DNA from: Nitrospira moscoviensis
GTDB taxonomy: Bacteria > Nitrospirota > Nitrospiria > Nitrospirales > Nitrospiraceae
Direction of reading: 5' to 3'
Assembly (NCBI RefSeq): GCF_001273775.1
Contig: NZ_CP011801.1
Location: 4,256,001 to 4,320,000 of the forward strand
Length of the DNA: 64,000 nt
The notes beneath the pieces are model-generated. The model saw only the letters and a program-made list of their open reading frames with translations. It did not search any database and had not been told where the DNA came from. Position 1 is the first letter of the stretch; each line of letters starts with the position of its first letter. This document shows, piece by piece, positions 50,978 to 60,259 of this stretch. The position numbers and the translations under genes were made by a program.

Positions 50978-52516
50978 TCATCCCGCCACCCACCCATACA
51001 CCCGTCGGCTGGGCCCCGGCCCCTCTTCCAGGTAACTCATGCGTAGACGTCCCAGCACGTCCTGCGGCAGCTCATGCCGCTTGGCCTGCACATCAATGCC
51101 GAACACCCGCGCCGCATTCAATCCGAAAATCTGCTCCTTCACCTGGCGCGTGAGCGGTGGATAACGATGCTGCTCGACCAGCTGATCCGGAATGTGAAAC
51201 CGCCGAAAAGCCTCGACTTGCCATTGCGGCGTGCCGTACCAAATGGAGTCCGTCCCCCACAAGACATGATCGGTCCCGAAGGCTTGTAGGATCCGTCCCA
51301 GCAGATGCGCGCAGACCGCGGGATGGAGCGTCACCAATTGGGCGAAGGTCGATCCGAGCTCCATATAGATGTTGCGGATGCCGGGTTCCCGCTGCTTCAT
51401 GCGGCAGAATTCTGTGGTCCAGGGAATCTCGCCGGTCTCGGCAAAGACCGCTTCGATCGTCGCGGCGCTCTTGAAGCCCGAATGGTAGACGAGGAAGTCG
51501 AGGTCGGGAAAATCCTTGGCGGCCTGGATGAGATCCTTCGGATGGTTGTAGTCGGGCACCGGTCCCAGCGGCAGACCCTTGTGGACACAGACGCGCTTGA
51601 CGTTGAGCTTCCGGGCCTGCTCCAGCATCGGATAGGCCACGGACTCATCGTCCATCCACCAGCCATGGTCGAATCCCTTGGGACAGGATCCGGTGTAGCA
51701 CTTCCAGGCGTCGACGTTGAGGGTCTCGGCCTGCAGCGCCATGAAGTCCCGATCGGCTGCGCCGAGCTGCGGCGTCGCGAGCCCATGCGCCAGCATCCGT
51801 TGGGATCCGGCCAGACGGTTGATCTCGTCGCGGATGTGCGCCATCTCCTTCGGCGGCACGACGGCGTCCTGGGGATAGGGCCCGGGCGGGGTGCTGATGA
51901 GGCCGACGGCCGTCTCGCTGTCGAGGAACACCTCTTTGATGAAGTTGCGCCAGGACAGATCCTCGATCGTGCCGCGATCGGCGCTGAGCTTGGGATTCAG
52001 CCCGCTCTCGCGCGCGCGGCGCCTCAGCGAGAGCAACGCCTGTTTCGACACGGCGCCTTTCCGGTCCGCCTCGGCGTCCGCGGGATCGTACTGCGCGCTG
52101 ACATAGTGCGTCTGCACGTCGAAGATAAAATAGGGCGCCCCCTGCTGCTCGGCGAAAGCGGCGGGCTCGAACAGCTCCACGCCGGCCACGTCGAAGAACC
52201 GCCCGAACACCGTATTCATCGCCATCAAGGCCGCCGCCATGCCGCCGGTGGTTTTTAAGAAGTCCCGGCGGGATAGGCCGCAACGCGCGGCGGCCTGCGC
52301 GGCCAGCGACGCCGCGACATGCTCGGCGTGGGCTTGACCCGCCGTTTGCCCGAACGGGGCGAATTCTTCGTTGGAGACGACACGCGTGGGGATGGCGCAC
52401 GGACAGGTCGCTCCCTTCCGAGCCGACCGAAGATGCGAAGCTGGTGTTGGCGTAGACACAGGATACCCGCAGTCAAGACGTGCGGTGATTCTGTGGAAGA
52501 GGCCGCCCGGTGTCAA
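50978..52516 (-). CDS. Tat-exported amidohydrolase-family protein
   Basis: A metal-dependent amidohydrolase/decarboxylase-type protein (PF04909-like). A Tat motif SRRDFLKTTGGMAAALM lies about 80 residues from the start at 52516. Before it is a segment IPTRVVSNEEFAPFGQT seen at the head of related proteins, so the long leader is probably real, although the exact start (TTG 52516 or GTG 52459) is unclear. Barrel elements include FIFDVQTHYV (H-x-x-x, where D-x-H is usual), VCVHKGLP, FLVYHSGF and LWGTDSIWYGTPQ with the conserved Asp. Substrate unknown. It is next to the AIM24 gene. Confidence 0.8.
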   Translation of the reverse strand: MTPGGLFHRITARLDCGYPVSTPTPASHLRSARKGATCPCAIPTRVVSNEEFAPFGQTAGQAHAEHVAASLAAQAAARCGLSRRDFLKTTGGMAAALMAMNTVFGRFFDVAGVELFEPAAFAEQQGAPYFIFDVQTHYVSAQYDPADAEADRKGAVSKQALLSLRRRARESGLNPKLSADRGTIEDLSWRNFIKEVFLDSETAVGLISTPPGPYPQDAVVPPKEMAHIRDEINRLAGSQRMLAHGLATPQLGAADRDFMALQAETLNVDAWKCYTGSCPKGFDHGWWMDDESVAYPMLEQARKLNVKRVCVHKGLPLGPVPDYNHPKDLIQAAKDFPDLDFLVYHSGFKSAATIEAVFAETGEIPWTTEFCRMKQREPGIRNIYMELGSTFAQLVTLHPAVCAHLLGRILQAFGTDHVLWGTDSIWYGTPQWQVEAFRRFHIPDQLVEQHRYPPLTRQVKEQIFGLNAARVFGIDVQAKRHELPQDVLGRLRMSYLEEGPGPSRRVYGWVAG

Positions 52517-52529
52517 GGACCGGCATGGA

Positions 52530-53060
52530 TCAGCGGCCCGGACGGAACGGGCGGTCGCGTTGCGGCATCTGATTGCTCGGTGCGCCGGACCCTTCCCCGC
52601 GGAAGCTGCGGCGGAACTGCCGGCGAAAGGTTTGGCGCTCGTCGGGGGTCATGTTCTTCCACCGCCGCCGCATCTCTTGACGTTCTTCGGGCGGCAGCGA
52701 CCGGAACCAGCGCCGGGCATCGCGAATGGCTTCCCGCTGCTCCGGCGGGAGGTTCCGGAATCGCTGGAACCGCTCGCGCAGCTGTTGCTGCCGCTCCGGC
52801 GGGAGCTGCTTCCACTGTTGAAAGCGCTGCTTCGCTTGATCGCGCTCGTCCGGCGTCATCGCGGACCACTGCCGCGCGCCGTGGCGCAGCCGCTCCTGCC
52901 GCTCCGGCGGCAGTCGATCCCATTGTTGGTTGAATCGCTGCAAGAGGGCCTGCTCTTCTTGGGTGAGCTGTTCCCAGGGCACGCCTTGACTCTCCGTCTG
53001 CGCCCAGAGACACGCGGCGCCGCCCAGCCACACACTCATAGTCAGAATGATCAGCTTCAT
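52530..53060 (-). CDS. DUF3106-family exported protein
   Basis: A 176-residue exported protein (signal LIILTMSVWLGGAACLWA). It consists of repeats of about 25 residues built on LPPERQ-x-RLR-x-x-x-x-W (LPPERQERLRHGARQW, LPPERQQQLRERFQRF, LPPEQREAIRDARRWF, LPPEERQEMRRRWKNM), the DUF3106 pattern. It is highly charged and helical. It follows the sigma/anti-sigma genes with overlapping start and stop codons, as in other bacteria with this unit. Confidence 0.9.
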   Translation of the reverse strand: MKLIILTMSVWLGGAACLWAQTESQGVPWEQLTQEEQALLQRFNQQWDRLPPERQERLRHGARQWSAMTPDERDQAKQRFQQWKQLPPERQQQLRERFQRFRNLPPEQREAIRDARRWFRSLPPEERQEMRRRWKNMTPDERQTFRRQFRRSFRGEGSGAPSNQMPQRDRPFRPGR

Positions 53061-53371
53061 GGCATCACATCCCGCCGAGGATGACTCCGGTCGGACTGCC
53101 GAGGCCGGGCATCGTCTTGTGGACCGGTTGGCTGGCGGGTTCTCGCGCCTTCGTCCTTTGTCGCATCCTGGCTTCGCCCGCTACTTCCGATCCCGGGCGG
53201 ATCGTCCAATTGAAAAGGATCGATCCAGCGCTCGTCTCCTACATGCCAGGAGCCCAAGAATTCCAGAAAGTCGGCATCCGGCGCAGGCATGGCGTCACGC
53301 GGCGCCGCTTCGGCCAACGAGACCGCTGCGGCCAGCAGGATCAACAGCTTGCTAGCCGGTGGTGTCGTCAT
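53057..53371 (-). CDS. small exported protein of the sigma/anti-sigma unit
   Basis: A 104-residue exported protein (signal LLILLAAAVSLAEA). The core PAPDADFLEFLGSWHVGDERWIDPF is the only recognisable segment; the tail is basic and charged. It overlaps the anti-sigma gene by 20 bases and the DUF3106 gene by four bases, so coupled translation is likely. The function is unknown; equivalents of this size lie at the same place in similar operons. Confidence 0.75.
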   Translation of the reverse strand: MTTPPASKLLILLAAAVSLAEAAPRDAMPAPDADFLEFLGSWHVGDERWIDPFQLDDPPGIGSSGRSQDATKDEGARTRQPTGPQDDARPRQSDRSHPRRDVMP

Positions 53372-53705
53372 CGGCCAACCAGTGGTAAAAGTCCAGATCC
53401 TCGGCGAGCTCGACGTTTTCGACCGACGTGATCAGCTCGAAATCCTCGAGCGGCACCGCGGCTTGACGCTCGGGAGCCGGCGGCGCGAGCCAGAGCACCA
53501 GCGCGAGCGCGGCCAGCGAGGCGGCCGCCAGTCCGCCGATCCACGCCGCCCGCCGTCCGCGCTTCGGGCGCCGCTCCAGCGCCACGACACGGGCGCGCTG
53601 CAGCTTGCGCGCAGCGGCGGCGTCGAGGTCCTCCACCGAACGATCGAGCACGGCCTTGGCCCGCGCAACGAATGCCTGCGCGTCTGGATGAAATTCGTGG
53701 CTCAT
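53352..53705 (-). CDS. membrane anti-sigma-factor-like protein
   Basis: A 117-residue single-pass protein. The cytoplasmic part is about 55 residues with FVARAKAVLDRSVEDLDAAAARKLQRAR. The transmembrane helix is at about 55-75, and a short acidic periplasmic tail follows (FELITSVENVELAEDLDFYHWLADDD). The position directly after a sigma factor, with ATGA overlap, and the topology fit an anti-sigma role. It has no zinc-binding HCC motif. Confidence 0.75.
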   Translation of the reverse strand: MSHEFHPDAQAFVARAKAVLDRSVEDLDAAAARKLQRARVVALERRPKRGRRAAWIGGLAAASLAALALVLWLAPPAPERQAAVPLEDFELITSVENVELAEDLDFYHWLADDDTTG

Positions 53706-54313
53706 GGCCAGTGACTTCCCAATCGTTTTCTCAAGGTTTGGACCGCCCGGAAGTAATGCGTCTTGACGCTGCCTTCGGAGCAGCCCATGGCCGCCGCCGT
53801 CTGGGCCACGTCCAGCTCTTCCCAGGCCCGCAGCAGAAACGCCTGCTGCTGCCGCAGCGGCAACGATCGCAGCGCCTCCTCGAGCGCCGCGGCCGCTTGT
53901 TTTGTTTTCACCTGATGCTCGACCGACGGGGTCGCCGTGTCCGCGATCGATTCCAGCGGATCGTCCGCCTCTTCGCTCTCATCGCCGCGCCCGAGCCACA
54001 ACCGCCACCGGCTCCGGACTTTGGTCCGGCGGTACCAGTCGCGGATTTTCGACTGCAGGATGCGATGGAACAGCGGCGCCCACCCGGCTTCGCCGCATCC
54101 GGCATAGCGCTCGACCAGTTTCAGCATGGCATCCTGGACGAGATCGTGCGCGTCTTCTTCCTGCCCCGTGGCAATGAACGCCATGCGGAACGCGCGGCGT
54201 TCGACAGACGCGAGAAACCGGTCGAGGGCCCGACTGTCCTCCAGCGTGGAGCACCTCCTCGTCACAGGCACACGATGGTCCGGGACCAGTATGACCAGAT
54301 CCATCGCCGACAT
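53702..54313 (-). CDS. ECF-type RNA polymerase sigma factor
   Basis: About 203 residues. Region 2 is EEDAHDLVQDAMLKLVERY with downstream IRDWYRR; region 4 is LRSLPLRQQQAFLLRAWEELDVAQTAAAMGCSEGSVKTHYFRAV, the recognition helix-turn-helix. A 40-residue acidic linker joins them. First gene of a unit with the anti-sigma, small exported and DUF3106 proteins. Start codons at 54313 and 54304 are both possible; GGGAAAGG just before the first favours it. Confidence 0.88.
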   Translation of the reverse strand: MSAMDLVILVPDHRVPVTRRCSTLEDSRALDRFLASVERRAFRMAFIATGQEEDAHDLVQDAMLKLVERYAGCGEAGWAPLFHRILQSKIRDWYRRTKVRSRWRLWLGRGDESEEADDPLESIADTATPSVEHQVKTKQAAAALEEALRSLPLRQQQAFLLRAWEELDVAQTAAAMGCSEGSVKTHYFRAVQTLRKRLGSHWP

Positions 54314-54637
54314 GGCCTTTCCCTCACGTCTGCACCCGGACGAGGACGCCATGACCTGGCCGGGATTGTCGTGCCGCTTCCGCCGCCGGTCAAGCCGTTT
54401 TTCCGGCCACCCTCTCGCTGACCGCTACCGGTGAATAACGTGTGGGCCGCCGTCCTGTTGACAGATCGCACACAGCCACGGCGACGAAACGGACACCGAG
54501 AGCGCCATGCCCTAGGGATGTGAGCGCAGTCGGCCAGGTGAGTCCCTAGTATGGCAACCATGCGAGGATGCCTTCGAATACGGCTACAAATCGGCAGTGA
54601 ATCCGGATCGGGGAGCGCCACATCGGAGGTCAGAATA
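54314..54637. other. divergent intergenic region, sigma factor / methyltransferase
   Basis: 324 bases separating two divergent genes. I see no gene in it. It contains a 7-bp inverted repeat CTAGGGA (54512-54518) / TCCCTAG (54543-54549), and the ribosome site GGAGGT before 54638. Confidence 0.45.
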
Positions 54638-55531
54638 ATGAGCATCACCACTTATGATCACATAGAGGGCCAGGCGGAGGACACCGCGCAGAAGGAGGCG
54701 CGATTCAGCTTCGGAGAAAACTGGGCGCGCTTCCTCGATGTGCTGAACGAAGACCGTATTGCATCGGCGGAAAAGTCCCTGTGCCGGATGTTGGGGCTTC
54801 CCAATTTGTCTGGAAAGCGTTTCCTGGATGTCGGATCCGGCAGCGGCCTGTTCAGCTTGGCGGCACACCGGCTGGGTGCGCGCGTCCATTCCTTCGACCT
54901 TGATCCCCAGTCGGTTGCCTGCACCAAAGAGCTGCGCAGACGGTACGCCGTGAATGCCGCCGACTGGCGCATCGAACAGCACTCGGCGCTCGACGCCGAT
55001 TACCTCTCTTCCCTCGGCTCTTTTGACATCGTCTATTCGTGGGGAGTGCTCCATCACACGGGAGCCATGTGGCGGGCGCTCGATCTGGTGCATCGTCCGG
55101 TGGTCGAAGGCGGCCTGCTGTTTGTCGCCATCTATAACGACACCGGGACACAAAGCGCCCGGTGGCTCCGCATCAAGCGTCTGTACAATAGGCTGCCTCG
55201 ACCCCTCCGCATACCCTACGCCGTCGCCGTCGCGACACCCGGCGAAATCAAGGAGGCCCTGCGCTCATTGGTGACCGGCAACGCCGGCCACTACCTCCGA
55301 ACGTGGGGCTCCAGCGGATACCGCGGCATGAGCCGCTGGCACGACACCCTCGATTGGATCGGAGGGTACCCGTATGAAGTGGCGAAACCGGAAGAGATTT
55401 TTGACTTCTACACAGAACGGCACTTTATCCTGCGCCGCATGAAGTGCGGGGGCGTCGGACTGGGGTGCAACGAGTTCGTCTTCGAAAAAACCGGGACGGC
55501 GCGCAGGCACGGGATCCCGGCTGGTGAGTAG
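54638..55531 (+). CDS. class I SAM-dependent methyltransferase
   Basis: A 297-residue soluble methyltransferase. Motif I is FLDVGSGSGLFSLAA, motif II SFDLDPQSV, and the motif III/IV region FDIVYSWGVLHHTGAMWRAL. The C-terminal 100 residues are Trp/Tyr-rich (SGYRGMSRWHDTLDWIGGYPYE) with GVGLGCNEFVF near the end. Such enzymes often methylate a small metabolite or a sugar; the acceptor is unknown. GGAGGT lies seven bases before ATG 54638. Confidence 0.85.
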   Translation: MSITTYDHIEGQAEDTAQKEARFSFGENWARFLDVLNEDRIASAEKSLCRMLGLPNLSGKRFLDVGSGSGLFSLAAHRLGARVHSFDLDPQSVACTKELRRRYAVNAADWRIEQHSALDADYLSSLGSFDIVYSWGVLHHTGAMWRALDLVHRPVVEGGLLFVAIYNDTGTQSARWLRIKRLYNRLPRPLRIPYAVAVATPGEIKEALRSLVTGNAGHYLRTWGSSGYRGMSRWHDTLDWIGGYPYEVAKPEEIFDFYTERHFILRRMKCGGVGLGCNEFVFEKTGTARRHGIPAGE

Positions 55532-55546
55532 ACGCTCTGCCGGAGA

Positions 55547-58500
55547 CTACCTTCCGCGGAACGATGAGGTCGGGATCGCCACGACGATATCATCCAGCGG
55601 ATCGGCCTCCTGGTCTTTCCCGTCATGGCCCACGCTGTACATCACGCCCTTCTTCAAATTCACCAGCATGGGGAGCCCGGTATACGGATCGTAAAAATTC
55701 TGGCCGGCCTTTGCGATGCGGGCCAGGAGATCGGCGTCCTGAGGACCCCGGCGCAGCCAGGCTTGCAGACTCGCGAGGCGCAAGTGCGCGTCCGTATCGA
55801 CCACCAGGCCGGTATAGCGATCCCACGCAGCCAACGGTTCAAGGCCGATGATGTTTTCGATCGGGTTGCCGAGGTAGTCCAACAACGACGCGGCGGGGTA
55901 CCGGATGTAGTAGCTCCACTTCGGCATCGAGCCGTACCGGCCCTCCCCCGCGGCCTTGTAGGAGGCTTCGTAGTAGGCCGCGTAGTCGTTGAACCGGCGC
56001 TGCTTCGGCAAGGGCAGCGCGGCGGCGATGGTGGCATAGAGCGGCGGATCTTCGCCCTGTTCGGCCTTGAGCCGAGCCGCGAATGTCTTGGCGGCTGAGA
56101 CCAGCTGGCTCTGCATCGGCCATCGAATCGAGAGCTCCACCTGATCGAGCGGACGAAGCATCTTGGCGAGGCGTCCCAGGTGTTTGCCGTCAAAATCCGG
56201 TTTCACCAGCAGACCGGACGCCACGGCGATGTTGTCATGGATGGCTTGCAGCGCCATCGTCTTGACCGGCAGCGTCTTGGCCTGACCGAGCGCGATGCGC
56301 CAGGCCTCCATGTCGGCTTCCAGCCGGTCCAGCCCGGCCTCCGATCCCTGCACGAACCCGTCGGCCAGATAGAGCCGATGGGTAAAGAGGATAGCGCCGC
56401 AGGGAGGGCTCATGGCTTGGCCGTATCCCCAATCTTCGAACGGCAGCTTGAGCCATTGTCTGTACCGGGCCAAGGCCGGCTCGGCCTGACCGGCCCAGCC
56501 CTTGATCGTGTCTTGATGGGACAGAAACCGGCCGGCCGGATCGCTTCCCCGAAACCATCCGCTCGCCACACTCTCCGACGCATTCGCCGGCCCGACCCCG
56601 CCTCCGTCACCCGGCCACCCCAGACAGGCGGCCGCCCTTGCCGCCTCCGCTCCGTCCGGTTTCCGTTCATAACCGGCCTGCAGAGGGTCGGAGCCCGGCG
56701 GGGCGTCGAATCCCAGCAGGAGCAGGTACCCGTTTTTTCTCGGATCCGACAAGGTCCGTTGCGGCGGCGTCGTCAGGCTGTGGAACGCCGGTGACGGAGG
56801 CTGTTCCATGATGAGCCAGGCCAGCCCGATTCCCCCGACCGTGAGCGCAGCCATCGCACAGAACAAGACGGTGAGCGCCAGGAGCGACATCGTGACGGCG
56901 CGCGTCGTCGAAAAACAGGATCCGACGAAGATCGTGACGGCGATGCGGATACGGGAGACCGCCGCTCCCACTCTGCGCCGCTTGGTTTTCGAGGGACGCT
57001 CCGGGGCGGCGGTCTTCGTGAAGCGGCCGGAGGATTCGAACAGCACATCGACGGCCGCCGCGGCGGTCGAGACGGACCCCGTGGCGCGCGACTCCGCTTG
57101 GGAGAACACTTGAGGCGCCGGCTCCACCGCGACGGGAGGCAGCGACTCGATGAAGCGGATCGCCTCGCCGGTCCTGATCCATTCTTCCTGTGGTTCTTCC
57201 TGTGGTGGATCGGGCGGGAGTGGCGCAGATTCCTGGAGCAGCGGGGGCGACGGCTTCGGTTCTTCCGCCGCTGGAGGCTCATGAGGGGTGAGAGACTCGG
57301 CTGGAAGCTCGGGCTCCGGCTGGGAAGCTTTCTTTCTCTTCTTCGCGGATGGTCGATGCGGCTGGATCGCCACTTCGCCGGTGCTCCAATGGGACAAGTC
57401 GACAGAAGGCGGCGCAGGAGCATGAGTGGACGGTGATGGCGTCTCGGGCATGGCGGGGCGGTCTGGTGGAGAAGATGGATATTCCAAGTGGACCGGCGCG
57501 CCGCTGCTTGCACCCCGAAGGGCCGAAGCCTCCGCGGCCGGCGCTACCGACGGCGCAGGCGGCTCAAATGCGAGACTCTGCGGTCCGGCAACCGGCGTTG
57601 AGCCTTCTTCCACGGACGGGGACGGTGCAACGGCGGCCGGGGCCGGCTGGCCTTCAGCCTTTTCCCTTTCCTGCACATGGCGATCCGCCGCCGATTCAGT
57701 TCCCATCGATTCGGTAACAACCGGCGTCGTCGAACTTATCGAGAACGACGGCGGCTCTGATTCCTCCTCTTTCAGATCAAAGGCCTGACTCAGATCGGGC
57801 GAGGAAGAGACAGCGGCGGAACCGGTTTCGTCGGCGCCGACCACGCGCATGTCCGGTTCCGGCTGTGGAGCCGGCCGTGGCTCGCCGATCGAACCGTTTG
57901 GCTCGTCCGTGATGGAAAGCGGCGCCGACGCAGCGGCTTCCGGCTGACGGGCTTCGTCAGTAAAGAGAAGCTGCCCGCTCGTCCCGCCCGTATCCGACAC
58001 CTCCGCCGGCGCCTCGTCGACCGATGCGGGCGGGATCATGACCACCGTGTCTTGCACTTGATCCCACGGCATCGGCTGAGCGACCGAAGCAGCGGAAGCG
58101 GTCGCAGTGTCCGCCGCCGACGCCTGTTCAACCGGAGCAGGACTGATCGAAGCGGACTGGTCGCACGCAGGTGCGACAGACCCTATGGCATCGGAGCCCG
58201 TTTCTTGCGTCTCCGGTTGAGGCGCGTCTTCTACAGACTTGTCTCCGAATTTCCACGCGCCATTGAACAGCGATTCCCAGGAAAACGTCCCGTTCTTCAA
58301 TGCCTCCAGGCTCGGCGTCGGGGCCGGCGCGTCCGGCGTGGCCGCGACTGATTCCCGGGCTGGTTCCGGCGGCGTGGGCTCTTGTCCGGCTTCTGGAAAC
58401 GATGCGACGGAGGCGGAAGGGACGGCTGGAGCTTCGCCGGGAAGAGGGGGCGGTTCTTCGGCAACCGGTTGGGGAATATCGATGGTCGCCTCTTGAACCT

Positions 58501-59551
58501 GTTCCCAAGGCATGGGAGCGGGAACAGGACTCTCCCCTGAAACCGGGCCGGCCGGTTGCTCGATGTAGCCTTCCGGCTCCAGTGCCTGGACGCCTTCGGG
58601 TTCGGAAGGACCTGCTTCAGGAAGAATGGACTCGACCGCCGTGGTGTCTTCTGCCGGAACCCCGCCGGCCGGTGTGATTTCCACTGCTTCCGGCGGCAGC
58701 GGGGACGGCGGCTGGTCAGGCAACGATTCTCGGCGATCCTCTACAAGCGGCTCCGGCGTAACCATCGAAAGCGTGTCATCGACGGAGACGTCGGCCGTTG
58801 CTTGAAGACCGTCCGGCGGTTCCGGCGGCCCCGCAATCGACGGCTCGATGGATGGTCCCTCGACGCCTTCCTCCGAAGGCATCGGGCCCGCGACTGGTTC
58901 CAGTGCCGTGGAATCCTGGACCAGGCTCGCCACGTCGGGCGCCGTCGTCTCAGGCTGTGCGGCGGGAGGGGGAGCGATCAATTCTCCCGTCTGAGCGTCA
59001 AAGAACGGCGCGAGACGAAGCGCGACAGGGCTCGCCGGGGCCAGTTCACGAATCTTGGCGAACAATTGGGACGCATGCCCCGGATTTTCCGGATCGGGAT
59101 CTTCGACCAGGATGTCGATGGCTTTGCCGTACTCGGTCACGGCTTCGAGCGCATCCCCCTTCTCTTCGTACACCGACCCAAGCTTTTCCAGGAAGGGGAC
59201 GCACCGCGGACCCGCCGCCAAATATTCCCGCAACAGGGATTCGGCGAGCCAATAGTCCTGCCGCTCGAACGCTTCGGTAATAAGGGCATCAAACGCCTGG
59301 CGGGCCGGAATCAAACTGCCGAGCCGGAGATGGAGGGTGGCAAACAGTCGCCGCGCCTCCATGTTCGACGGATCGAGCGCGAGCAACTCCTTCAGCGCCG
59401 TGGACGACCGGCCGTATTTGCCGGCGTTCATTTGCGTGATGGCTTCTTCGAGCAGCGCGCTCTTTTTGCTGTAGCCGAGCACACCCCGTTTGTGGCTCCG
59501 GGCCGGCGACTTCTTCTCGGATTTTAGCGGGGTTCTCTTGTCTGCACGCAC
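55547..59551 (-). CDS. very large TPR/Pro-rich membrane protein of unknown function
   Basis: A 1334-residue protein, GTG start. Residues about 30-170 form TPR-like helices (LLEEAITQMNAGKYGRSSTALKEL and similar units). Residues about 195-870 are a low-complexity Ala/Pro/Glu-rich region with PMPWEQVQ(D) repeated. One transmembrane helix lies at about 885-915 (LLALTVLFCAMAALTVGGIGLAWLIM). The C-terminal 400 residues form a folded, Trp/Tyr-rich domain without a motif I can name. Topology suggests cytoplasmic TPRs and an extracytoplasmic C-terminus. It is a possible scaffold. Confidence 0.7.
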   Translation of the reverse strand: MRADKRTPLKSEKKSPARSHKRGVLGYSKKSALLEEAITQMNAGKYGRSSTALKELLALDPSNMEARRLFATLHLRLGSLIPARQAFDALITEAFERQDYWLAESLLREYLAAGPRCVPFLEKLGSVYEEKGDALEAVTEYGKAIDILVEDPDPENPGHASQLFAKIRELAPASPVALRLAPFFDAQTGELIAPPPAAQPETTAPDVASLVQDSTALEPVAGPMPSEEGVEGPSIEPSIAGPPEPPDGLQATADVSVDDTLSMVTPEPLVEDRRESLPDQPPSPLPPEAVEITPAGGVPAEDTTAVESILPEAGPSEPEGVQALEPEGYIEQPAGPVSGESPVPAPMPWEQVQEATIDIPQPVAEEPPPLPGEAPAVPSASVASFPEAGQEPTPPEPARESVAATPDAPAPTPSLEALKNGTFSWESLFNGAWKFGDKSVEDAPQPETQETGSDAIGSVAPACDQSASISPAPVEQASAADTATASAASVAQPMPWDQVQDTVVMIPPASVDEAPAEVSDTGGTSGQLLFTDEARQPEAAASAPLSITDEPNGSIGEPRPAPQPEPDMRVVGADETGSAAVSSSPDLSQAFDLKEEESEPPSFSISSTTPVVTESMGTESAADRHVQEREKAEGQPAPAAVAPSPSVEEGSTPVAGPQSLAFEPPAPSVAPAAEASALRGASSGAPVHLEYPSSPPDRPAMPETPSPSTHAPAPPSVDLSHWSTGEVAIQPHRPSAKKRKKASQPEPELPAESLTPHEPPAAEEPKPSPPLLQESAPLPPDPPQEEPQEEWIRTGEAIRFIESLPPVAVEPAPQVFSQAESRATGSVSTAAAAVDVLFESSGRFTKTAAPERPSKTKRRRVGAAVSRIRIAVTIFVGSCFSTTRAVTMSLLALTVLFCAMAALTVGGIGLAWLIMEQPPSPAFHSLTTPPQRTLSDPRKNGYLLLLGFDAPPGSDPLQAGYERKPDGAEAARAAACLGWPGDGGGVGPANASESVASGWFRGSDPAGRFLSHQDTIKGWAGQAEPALARYRQWLKLPFEDWGYGQAMSPPCGAILFTHRLYLADGFVQGSEAGLDRLEADMEAWRIALGQAKTLPVKTMALQAIHDNIAVASGLLVKPDFDGKHLGRLAKMLRPLDQVELSIRWPMQSQLVSAAKTFAARLKAEQGEDPPLYATIAAALPLPKQRRFNDYAAYYEASYKAAGEGRYGSMPKWSYYIRYPAASLLDYLGNPIENIIGLEPLAAWDRYTGLVVDTDAHLRLASLQAWLRRGPQDADLLARIAKAGQNFYDPYTGLPMLVNLKKGVMYSVGHDGKDQEADPLDDIVVAIPTSSFRGR

Positions 59552-59926
59552 GCTACAACCTTAGCAGATGGCGGCTCGCTCGGAGGGCGCGTCGCCGGAG
59601 GATCCCCCTTGGGAAAGGGGACGGCCGGACCGATTGGCCTGAGCGATGGTGAAACCTTCCAGCGGACTGCAATCCAGGTGCCCTGCCCGCCGGCCCCACG
59701 TCGCGCGCAATATGCTGAGAACATGCAGACTTGCCATTCCCTCTATCCCCGTGGCGCCTGTAGGACTGGTCGGTTTTTGAACACTTCGGTGAAGAAGCCC
59801 TCCGCGATCGCTGCGGCGGGCCGACCATCGAAATCGAGAGACGGTCTTTAGAAACAGCCGGCCGCGGCCGATGAGAGACATGGCGTGGGGAACGCCTGCC
59901 GACGGGACTGACCCGGAGCTTTCCGC
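59552..59926. other. divergent intergenic region without a supported gene
   Basis: 375 bases between divergent genes. Small open frames exist on both strands but none has a recognisable product or a ribosome site. It should contain both promoters. I see no repeat or hairpin of note. Confidence 0.4.
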
Positions 59927-60259
59927 GTGAAACGCGTCGTTATTGAGGACCTGCAGCCCGGAATGGTGCTCGCGAAGCCGGTCGTGAACGGCGCCGGCCT
60001 TCCCGTCGTGGCCGCCGGCGCGCAGCTCGACAGCACGATGATTCAGCGGCTGAGCACGCTCGCCGTGACGGCCGTCTATGTGGAGGGCGAATCCGGCGAC
60101 ACGGCCGGACAAACGCTGGCGGAATTGGCGGCCGGTCTGGAGCGCCGGTTCCGAGGCGTCGTGCAGGATCCTGTGCAACGCCTGATTTTCGAACGCCTGC
60201 TGGCCCATCTCCGTTCGACGCGCGGAATGCTCGACCCCGACCGATCGGCCGACAGATGA
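59927..60259 (+). CDS. small protein preceding the HDOD gene (DUF3391-like N-terminus)
   Basis: A 110-residue protein starting at GTG 59927. VIEDLQPGMVLAKPVVNGAGLPVVAAGAQLDSTMIQRL has the L-x-PGM-x-L-x-x-x-V pattern found at the front of HD-GYP proteins, and the rest is helical. It may be a regulatory partner for the next protein, with whose start it overlaps by four bases. Confidence 0.7.
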   Translation: MKRVVIEDLQPGMVLAKPVVNGAGLPVVAAGAQLDSTMIQRLSTLAVTAVYVEGESGDTAGQTLAELAAGLERRFRGVVQDPVQRLIFERLLAHLRSTRGMLDPDRSADR

